NCBI GenBank assembly: GCA_026770585.1
Contig: MU646456.1
Location: forward strand, 68,429-97,323
Direction: 5' to 3'
DNA: 28,895 bases
DNA from: Baffinella frigidus
Lineage: Eukaryota > Cryptophyceae > Cryptomonadales > Baffinellaceae
Made by a program: the position numbers and the translations under genes. The notes beneath the pieces were generated by a model, which was not told the DNA's origin, searched no databases, and saw only the letters and a program-made list of their open reading frames with translations. Below are positions 24,085-28,895 of this stretch, in pieces. Numbering within the stretch: position 1 is the stretch's first letter; every line of letters begins with the position of its first letter.

Positions 24085-24420
24085 ATGGTTGAAGTTTAGG
24101 AGCTTCAATCACGAATACCCCACAAGGTGAAATGGGTTGTGTGGGGTTGTGAGGTGACATCAGTTAGACACCAAAGATGGATACCAAAGATGAAAGGAGA
24201 TGAATGTGGTATTTGTTGGGATTAACGTACGGAAGTCAGCGAGATTGAGATGGGTTGTGAGGGTGTGTGAGGTGAGATCAGCCAGACACCAACGATTCCA
24301 AAAGGTGAGAGGGATTGTGTGGGGGTGTGCAGTGAAATCAGTCAGAAACCAAAAGTGAAAGGAGATAAAAAAAAATGTGGGTGTGTAGGGGTTTGCCCCA
24401 ATGTACGGACGTCAACAAAG
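24085..24420 (+). repeat. Degenerate tandem repeat with GGGTTGTGTGGGGTTGTG
   Basis: Three diverged units of roughly 110-130 bp: GTGAGGTGACATCAGTTAGA, GTGAGGTGAGATCAGCCAGA, GTGCAGTGAAATCAGTCAGA, each followed by CACCAAAG- or ACCAAAAG-like sequence. AAAGTGAAAGGAGAT and AAAGATGAAAGGAGAT also recur. Confidence 0.75.
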
Positions 24421-24978
24421 TTAATGGCAATCTAAGCGTCAGAAAGCAACACCAGAAAGACATCAAACAAAAGCGGGGCATCATCAAGTCCAGCCAATTG
24501 TTAAAGATCAATAATACAAATTTAGGAAAGCAACGCGTGTATCAGGAGTCCCCCGCCTTTCAATAAGGTTCCTGTCACTCGTCATCCCCGCTTGGCGCCT
24601 ACGTGTAGGCTACTCGAAGTGTAACCCCCTCTTGAAGGGTTCCCTCTATTCTTCGTCCCGCATGTTTCGTTTCCTCCCTCCTCTGTTCCCTCCCCTCTTC
24701 CTTATCCTCCTTCCCCCCTCCTTCCTCGCCCCCCTGTTCCTCTTTCTCTCCCTCCTTCTTCGCGTTTAGGTCCTTTAGGGGGATGTTCTGGATGGACAGG
24801 TTATGAGGCCATTTCCCTTTTCAGGTTATGAGTTTGGGGAAAAATCCGGGGCGCGAAATTCCGGATGGCCCTCGTCGATCGAAGGGCGTCTGAATGGGTG
24901 TGAATTCTGGTCTCCCGTCTCCGTGAGAAGTCGTGACGAGCTGGTTGGGGAGCTGGGGCAAGCTTCTGCGTGGTCAGG
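24421..24978 (+). promoter_or_regulatory. Presumed 5' region of the lipid-transfer-like gene
   Basis: A pyrimidine-rich stretch (24640-24765) is followed by GGACAGGTTATGAGGCC and TTTCAGGTTATGAGTTTG, a short direct repeat of CAGGTTATGAG. No TATA box was recognised. TTTTTTCAG-type acceptor context (CCTTTTCAG at 24818-24826) could mark a 5'UTR or trans-splice acceptor; that is speculation. No in-frame ATG upstream remains open into exon 1. Confidence 0.4.
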
Positions 24979-25725
24979 ATGTCCGACATCTCTGGCAATC
25001 CCTCGGTGGGGGACACTTTTGCTTTCTCCGTGTTCGTTTCGCTGGTCACCTCGCTGGCGGTCGTGCTCACGCTGTATCTCTTTTTCTCGGCTGCACTCCT
25101 GGGCTGGATCTTCTCCTCGGTCCTCAACTCCTTCGTGCTCAAGGACAAGCACCGCATCCGGATCGGCTCCATGCATATTGCGTGGCTTCGCGGCATGGTG
25201 GTGCTCCGCGACGTGACCTTTGCGTCCCCAAACATATCTACGCACATGGTCGATGCCGTGCTTTCCATCCAATGGTGGAAGGCGTGGGTGGAGAGCAGTT
25301 CGCTGGTGCTGCTCAGCGTCTCGGGTCTCGAGGTCTGTCTCTCGAATAATTCCGCGCGCTACGACCACCTCAGGGACGTGCTGACCAAACGTTCGACGGC
25401 CGCACACACCGGCGTGGCCGCAGCCGAGGCCGCGCTGACCATGGGGCTGGAGTTCCCGCCCGACATCCCGTTCCTGTTCTGGCTCTGCCGCACTCTGCAG
25501 GTCAAGGTGCAGGTGGGGTGTGTCTCGATCGGCAACAACCGCCTGCCGACCACGCTCCTCGTCTCGTTCACCAAAGCAGAGGGCACCATCACGCTGGTGC
25601 GGCGAGCCGTCACGCCCGCGCCCTCGAGCAGCGACAATTTCGCGCAGCCCGCATCAGGCGCGCCCGGCCCGCTGCCCTGCAACCGCACCGAGGCCAACCT
25701 TGACCTCCACGACGCCACCATCAAG
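24979..25725 (+). CDS. Bridge-like lipid transfer protein (Csf1/BLTP1-like), exon 1
   Basis: The 249 codons begin MSDISGNPSV at the first ATG after upstream stops; a GTG three codons earlier is ignored. Residues 14-48 form a membrane helix region (SLVTSLAVVLTLYLFFSAAL). It is followed by RIRIGSMHI (59-67), WLRGMVVLRDV (69-79) and LSIQWWKAWVE (95-105). This order of N-terminal anchor, IRIGS strand, RG-V-L-DV and W-W segment is what I know from the start of yeast Csf1 and animal Tweek/KIAA1109. These are very large rod proteins that carry lipids between membranes at contact sites from an ER anchor. The family assignment rests on pattern memory, not a search. The exon ends ATCAAG|GTACAC (phase 0). 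Codons favour G/C at third positions, unlike the repeat-filled flanks. The rest of the gene lies beyond the window. Confidence 0.72.
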
Positions 25726-26365
25726 GTACACTAGCTCTGCCTCGGTTTGACCGACTATTCTCAAGTCGACAAGCTGGGTGTGCGGCACAAATATTTCAAC
25801 TTAGGAGCGAAAAAGAGCCCGGGCTCGCCAAATTGGCGAGCCCAAATAGACTGAGACAGCGCTAGGTACAGCCCAGCGGCTGACTGCACAATTGTGCATG
25901 CCGGCATGGCACTCCTTTCTCCTAAATCACCTGGGGAAGCCATCCTCGGCGGAAGGTCTCATCCGGGAACATGTTTAGTTTAAAAGAAAATAGACTATCA
26001 ACCCGGATTCTGGCCCTGATTAAATTTAGTTAGGGCCCTAATTAACCTTCGGCCAACTCCTATGAATAAATAGGGATCCATTTTCTTTGAAATCAAACAT
26101 ATTCCCGGATTAGGTCGTGCGTGTGCGTTTTTGCTGGAGCGAAGTCGCTGACGGGAGGGCTCGTTCCCTTCGTTCGCAGAGCACGTGACCGCTTGTTTCT
26201 CTCCCTTCTTGTCCGCAGAGTGCGAAGGCGGGGGCGACTCCCTACACCTGCCCGCATTTATCGCTTTGTTCGCAGAGCACCTGACCGCGTGTTTCTCTCC
26301 GTAGAGATCAGTCGACTGATTTCCACATCTCTGCTGATATCAGTTAACTGATTTCCACATGGCAG
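25726..26365 (+). other. Intron 1 (640 bp) holding two palindromic elements
   Basis: Donor AAG|GTACAC, acceptor CATGGCAG|ATT. It starts with a piece of repeat R (CTAGCTCTGCCTCGGTTTGA). An imperfect foldback lies at about 25793-25932 with hairpins GGGCTCGCCAAATTGGCGAG and GCACAATTGTGC. A cleaner element spans 25961-26112 (TCCGGGAACATGTTTAGTTT with AAATCAAACATATTCCCGGA). Near the acceptor, TTCGCAGAGCACGTGACCGC recurs 99 bp later, and CTGATTTCCACAT is duplicated, giving several decoy AG sites. Confidence 0.62.
25961..26112. mobile_element. Foldback element inside intron 1
   Basis: Arms of about 36 bp: TCCGGGAACATGTTTAGTTT, AAAAGAAAAT and ATTTTCTTTGAAATCAAACA, TATTCCCGGA. The centre holds CCCTGATTAAATTTAGTTAG, GGCCCTAATTAACC. 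AT lies at both edges. Confidence 0.88.
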
Positions 26366-26413
26366 ATTGTTGAGTGCGCGACGTTCTCCGAGAACGTGGC
26401 TGACGATGATGAG
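26366..26413 (+). CDS. Lipid transfer protein-like gene, exon 2 (16 codons)
   Basis: In the phase left by exon 1, the sequence after CATGGCAG reads IVECATFSENVADDDE. This continues LHDATIK of exon 1 naturally. It ends GATGAG|GTGCTG. Reading on in the same frame gives VLV and then a TAG inside the telomere-like repeat, so a donor must lie here. GTGCTG is the choice that rejoins exon 3 without changing the protein, because GTGCTGG is present at both boundaries; GTTTAG at 26420 is the alternative. A 16-codon exon is short, but both splice sites and the phase agree. Confidence 0.6.
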
Positions 26414-26419
26414 GTGCTG

Positions 26420-26795
26420 GTTTAGGGTTTAGGGTTTAGGGTTTAGGGTTTAGGGTTTGGGGTTTGGGGTTTAGGGTTTAGGGTTTAGGGTTTATGGTGC
26501 TGCCACCCTCGGAGGAGAGGGCTGTATTTAGTGTTTGGGGTTTGGGGTTTGGGGTTTGGGGTTTGGGGTTTGGGGTTTAGGGTTCAGGGTTTAGGGTGTG
26601 GGGTTTGGGGGTTAAGGGTTTGCGAGTTGGGTGTTTGTGGTTTGTGGTTTGGTGTTTGGGGTTTGGTGTTTGGGGTTTGTGGTTTAGGGGTTTGGGGGTT
26701 TGGGGTTTAGGTCTTAAAGTTCAGGGTTTAGGGATTAGGGATTAGGGATAAGAGATTAGGGATTAGGGATGATGATTTAGGGTTTAGGTTTTATG
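26420..26795 (+). repeat. Telomere-like array at the start of intron 2
   Basis: Six or more exact TTTAGGG units come first, then TTTGGGG units, then degenerate forms (GTTTGTGG, GGGATTAGGGATTAGG). The array begins at the G that ends the donor-side AGGTGCTGG. The G-rich strand is the coding strand, so the pre-mRNA would carry UUUAGGG repeats. Confidence 0.95.
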
Positions 26796-27195
26796 TTCCA
26801 ATGCATCCTTGGAGCGAGGCACCGGAATTCAGACCGTTTTTATTCCCGGAACTCCTAGCGCTGTTCGATTTAAATCTCGTCTAATCATTAAAAACATTTA
26901 GAGGAAGATGGACGGTTAATTTGTACTTGAGATCCTTCTTCAAAACTAATAGTTATGAGACCAGATTTAGTGGGACAGAGCTAGAACTCGCGCCCAGCTG
27001 GAGCTCTTCCCAAGTCCCTTATGGTTCTTAATATAGTTTGCTCTTAAACCTCTTGTTTGCATTATTATACGGTAGTCCTTATGGTCCTTATGTTTCCTCT
27101 TAATCCTTTCAATAACTTCTTTTCTGAGATTAGCGTCGGTCCACGACTTATCTGAAAAACACCCCACGCACGATCCTGCACGCACGATGCTGGAA

Positions 27196-27235
27196 GCTGA
27201 TGCATCTGTACGGGTAAGGGCACACCATTGGACAC
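27196..27235 (+). pseudogene. Decayed copy of the start of exon 3 (copy 1)
   Basis: CTGATGCATCTGTACGGGTA, AGGGCACACCATTGGACAC aligns with exon 3 but has a TAA stop and lacks the AG|GTG acceptor (AAGCTGATG instead). It is followed by CCCCCC and a family B element at 27241. Confidence 0.8.
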
Positions 27236-27462
27236 CCCCCATTTTGAATAACCCCTAAGCAACAAGACCTAGGACCCTACGGTAGGCAACCCGTAGCGGC
27301 ATAGGGGGGTTCCTACGGATACGGTATCGGAAATCGGCCGAAACGCCCTTGGTAGCCCGCTGTGTGGTACATGTCCCAGTTGGCTAATCGGACTCAGGCA
27401 CCCCTTAAGTGGTCCTGTCAACATTCGGTCCTCACATGACGCTGAACGAACGATGCTGGCAG

Positions 27463-27501
27463 GTGCTAGATCTCTACGGGCAAGGGCACACAATTGGACA
27501 C
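27463..27501 (+). pseudogene. Near-intact copy of the start of exon 3 (copy 2)
   Basis: Preceded by a usable acceptor (GCTGGCAG|GTG). The 13 codons read VLDLYGQGHTIGH, identical to exon 3. All four base differences (CTA, GAT, ACA, ATT) are third-position and synonymous. The frame then runs into family B sequence and stops (HPPF*). Splicing into it would give a truncated product. Confidence 0.88.
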
Positions 27502-27720
27502 CCCCCATTTTGAATAACCCCTAAGCGATAAGACCTAGGACCCTACGGTAGGCAACCCGTAGCGGCATAGGGGGATTCCTACGGATAAGGTACCGGAAAC
27601 CGAAACGCCCTTGGTAGCCCGGTGTGCGGTGCATGTCCCAGTTGGCTAATCGGAGGCACCCCTTAAGTGGTCCTGTCAACATTCGGTCCTCACATGACGC
27701 TGAACGCACGATGCTGCCAG

Positions 27721-27759
27721 GTGCTGGATCTCTACGGGCAAGGGCACACCATCGGACAC
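27721..27759 (+). pseudogene. Near-intact copy of the start of exon 3 (copy 3)
   Basis: Acceptor CTGCCAG|GTG. The 13 codons again read VLDLYGQGHTIGH with a single synonymous change (GAT). Then T, P and family B sequence. Only 35 bp before the true exon 3. Confidence 0.88.
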
Positions 27760-27794
27760 ACCCCATTTTGAATAACCCCTAAGCAACATGGCAG

Positions 27795-27932
27795 GTGCTG
27801 GACCTCTACGGGCAAGGGCACACCATCGGACACCCGCGGCACCCCCGACAATGGGAGGCAGACTCGAGAGATGCGTGGCGACAGGGCTGGGAGCCTGCCC
27901 AGATGTTCAAGGGCATCCTCTCCGCGTTCCGG
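27795..27932 (+). CDS. Lipid transfer protein-like gene, exon 3 (46 codons)
   Basis: Starts after GGCAG with GTG CTG GAC and reads VLDLYGQGHTIGHPRHPRQW then EADSRDAWRQGWEPAQMFKG and ILSAFR. It is in phase 0 with exons 1 and 2 and ends CGG|GTCAGG. The upstream copies keep the same protein over its first 13 codons, and the downstream copy keeps most of its last 10, which supports coding status. The sequence is hydrophilic with several Trp and charged residues. I do not recognise a named motif in this part. After the donor the frame becomes a Pro/Phe/Ser-rich reading of the polypyrimidine tract, so the exon must end here or close by. Confidence 0.62.
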
Positions 27933-27944
27933 GTCAGGCTCCTC

Positions 27945-28330
27945 CACCCCTTTCCTCCACTCCGTTTCTCCACTCGTTTTTTCACTCTTTTTCGCCACCC
28001 CTTTTCTCCACTCCTTTTCCACCACTCCTTTCCTCCACCCCTTTCCTCCACTCCTTTCCTCCACTCGTTTTTTTAGTCCTTTCCTCCACTCCTTTCCTCC
28101 ACGCATTTCCTTTCTTCCACCCCTTTCCTCCAACCCTTTCCTCCACTCCTTTCCTCCACTCCTTTCCTCCACGCATTTCCTTTCTTCCAATCCTGTCCTC
28201 CGCCCCTTTCCTCCTTTCCCTTTCTTTTCCTGGGTAAGCCCTTGCCCCTCTTTCCCTCCACTTCGTTCCTTTCCTCCGCTCCTTTCCTTTCCTCCAATCC
28301 TTTCCTCCACCCCTTTCCTCCTTCTCCTCA
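27945..28330 (+). repeat. Polypyrimidine minisatellite (CTCCTTTCCTCCA)n
   Basis: Units of 13 bp (CTCCTTTCCTCCA, CCCCTTTCCTCCA) with interruptions such as CGTTTTTTTAGT and GGGTAAGCCCTTGCC. The transcribed strand is almost all pyrimidine. Open frames here reflect composition. Confidence 0.95.
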
Positions 28331-28344
28331 CAATCCATGACCAG

Positions 28345-28440
28345 CGGGATCTCATCAGGTCAGGTATTTGATTTAAATGGTTCGGGCATCCGGGGGACTC
28401 CGAACCATTTAAATCAAATACCTGACCGGTTGAGATCGTA
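28345..28440. mobile_element. Small foldback GATCTCATCAGGTCAGGTAT
   Basis: GGATCTCATCAGGTCAGGTA, TTTGATTTAAATGGTTCGG pairs with CCGAACCATTTAAATCAAAT, ACCTGACCGGTTGAGATC. The loop is GCATCCGGGGGACT. Confidence 0.88.
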
Positions 28441-28452
28441 CACAAGAGGGGG

Positions 28453-28714
28453 GACGTTGGCCTGACGCGAGACGGGGCGTTGGTCTGAAATGAGACGTTT
28501 ATAAGATAACCGACTGAAAATCGGGTAGTTAGGCCTGCGGTATTGCCTACGGTAGGCCGTAGGGACCCTAGGACCTAGGGTTTCATAGGACCCCCCCTAG
28601 GGCCCTACGGCCTACCGTAGGCAATACCGTAGGCTCAACTACCCGGTTTTCAGCCCGTTACCCTATTGACGTGGTGTCGGTGAAACGTTAGTCTGAAGTG
28701 AGACGTGGTGTCGG
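28453..28714 (+). repeat. Short tandem GTTGGTCTGAAATGAGACGT interrupted by D6
   Basis: Three units: GACGTTGGCCTGACGCGAGA, CGTTGGTCTGAAATGAGACG and CGTTAGTCTGAAGTGAGACG; the last two are followed by TGGTGTCGG (the middle one only after element D6). Confidence 0.82.
28499..28668. mobile_element. Family D variant foldback element (copy D6), TSD ACGT
   Basis: TTATAAGATAACCGACTG to CAGCCCGTTACCCTATTG, flanked by ACGT at 28495-28498 and 28669-28672. Inner arms GGTATTGCCTACGGTAGGCC match D5. The neighbouring tandem unit at 28687-28714 shows the empty site GAGACGTGGTGTCGG. Confidence 0.93.
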
Positions 28715-28744
28715 ATGTTCAAAGGCATCTTTTCCGCCTTCCGG
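28715..28744 (+). pseudogene. Copy of the end of exon 3 with its own splice donor
   Basis: Ten codons read MFKGIFSAFR against MFKGILSAFR in exon 3: AAA and GCC are synonymous, TTT changes Leu to Phe. It is followed by GTAAGC, a stronger donor than GTCAGG at exon 3. No acceptor immediately precedes it (GGTGTCGG). Confidence 0.85.
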
Positions 28745-28749
28745 GTAAG

Positions 28750-28829
28750 CCTAAATCCTAAATCCTAAACCCTAAACCCCTAAAGCCTAAGCCCGAAACC
28801 CGAAGCCCTGAACCCTAAACCCGAAACCA
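28750..28829 (-). repeat. Short telomere-like array CCCTAAA
   Basis: TAAATCCTAAACCCTAAACC and variants CCCGAAA. It begins five bases after the donor of the exon 3 end copy. Confidence 0.88.
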
Positions 28830-28895
28830 CCCCTTTCCTCCTTCTCCTTTCCTCCACCCCTTTCTTCCTTTTCCTTTCCTCCACCCCTTTCTTCC

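Larger units (their letters stand above)
27241..27764 (+). repeat. Two tandem units (266 and 258 bp) of family B plus linker plus exon fragment
   Basis: Unit starts: ATTTTGAATAACCCCTAAGC at 27241, 27507 and (fragment) 27765. Each unit holds a family B body ending CTTGGTAGCCC, then TGTCCCAGTTGGCTAATCGG, AGGCACCCCTTAAGTGGTCC, TGTCAACATTCGGTCCTCAC, ATGACGCTGAACG and an exon 3 start copy. The third unit is cut off after CCCCTAAGCAACATGGCAG, where the true exon 3 begins. Confidence 0.93.
26414..27794 (+). other. Intron 2 (1381 bp): telomere-like array plus exon-fragment tandem array
   Basis: Donor GAG|GTGCTG, acceptor GGCAG|GTGCTG. A 9-bp direct repeat AGGTGCTGG (26412-26420 and 27793-27801) spans both junctions. 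The left third is TTTAGGG array. The middle (26800-27160) has diverged copies of TCTCGTC.AAT..TTAAAA, ATTTAGA.G.AGATGGACG (compare 11036) and AGTGGGACAGAGCTAGAACT (compare 5899). The right third holds the exon 3 fragment units. Confidence 0.6.
27933..28895 (+). other. Start of intron 3, polypyrimidine-rich, continues past window
   Basis: Donor CGG|GTCAGG. It contains a CTCCTTTCCTCCA minisatellite (about 27945-28330), a small foldback, element D6, a copy of the end of exon 3, CCCTAAA repeats, then the minisatellite again (28830-28895). No acceptor for the next exon is seen inside the window. Confidence 0.5.

Noticed and set aside
24803-25349. Alternative plus-frame ORFs of 137-138 codons and a 193-codon minus ORF over exon 1
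   Set aside because: They overlap exon 1 in other frames, lack its hydrophobic and conserved pattern, and arise from its GC-rich third positions.
27732-28445. Minus-strand frame of 237 codons rich in Glu, Lys and Gly
   Set aside because: It is the complement of the polypyrimidine minisatellite and crosses the coding strand of exon 3; no domain is visible.
1-28895. tRNA, rRNA or transposase genes
   Set aside because: I looked for cloverleaf, conserved rRNA blocks and DDE-type or reverse-transcriptase motifs and recognised none; a covariance-model and profile search would be decisive.

Overview
The window looks like nuclear DNA of a eukaryote. It has spliceosomal-type introns, long interstitial arrays of the telomere-type heptamer TTTAGGG/CCCTAAA, microsatellites, a scaffold gap of 210 Ns (15664-15873), and no bacterial-style operons. 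TTTAGGG telomeres together with intron-rich genes and roughly half GC would fit an alga such as a chromerid or another alveolate, or a plant-lineage organism. That placement is inference; no marker gene fixes the taxon.

By area, most of the window (1-24.5 kb) is a dense mosaic of short palindromic (foldback, MITE-like) elements inserted into each other and into dispersed repeats. I sorted them into families. A is TA-flanked and starts near GGGGTACCTCGCTCATAAGA (11 copies). B has CCACACAGCGG ends (about 6 copies and fragments). C is TA|TCCCTTAAGTGGCC (5). D is TCATAGGCTAACGG with 4-bp target duplications (6). E is CCACTCGAGGCT (5). F has a GAAAATTACTACAC core (5). G is CCACCAACCCTCACGG (5). 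H (2), V (2) and several single elements make up the rest. No transposase gene was seen, so all appear non-autonomous. Families A-D share an inner vocabulary of CCTACGGTAGG, CCTAGGACC and GGGCCC. Between them lie telomere-like arrays (6.1, 6.9, 8.6, 10.2, 13.6, 14.5, 21.8-22.4, 26.4-26.8 and 28.75 kb), (CT)n at 17.6-17.9 kb, (AG)n/(AC)n around the gap, and diverged dispersed repeats.

There are two places with plausible protein-coding sequence. The clearest is at the right end: three phase-0 exons on the + strand (24979-25725, 26366-26413, 27795-27932). They encode the N-terminus of a large protein resembling the bridge-like lipid-transfer family (Csf1 / Tweek / KIAA1109, BLTP1). The gene runs off the window. 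The second is a low-repeat island at about 6.96-8.3 kb with two weaker candidates: a signal-peptide-like first exon on the minus strand (7351-7238) and a small two-helix membrane protein on the plus strand (8037-8297).

The most unusual biology is in and around the lipid-transfer gene. Intron 2 is bounded by a 9-bp direct repeat, AGGTGCTGG, that supplies both the GT donor and the AG acceptor, as expected if the intron arose by insertion with target duplication. The intron opens straight into TTTAGGG repeats. The start of exon 3 is copied three times upstream inside intron 2, in about 260-bp tandem units that carry family B elements; the two best copies differ from the exon only at synonymous sites. 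A copy of the end of exon 3, with its own donor, lies downstream in intron 3. Family D insertions are also unusually well documented: all six have 4-bp target duplications, and five have an unoccupied paralogous site in the same window.
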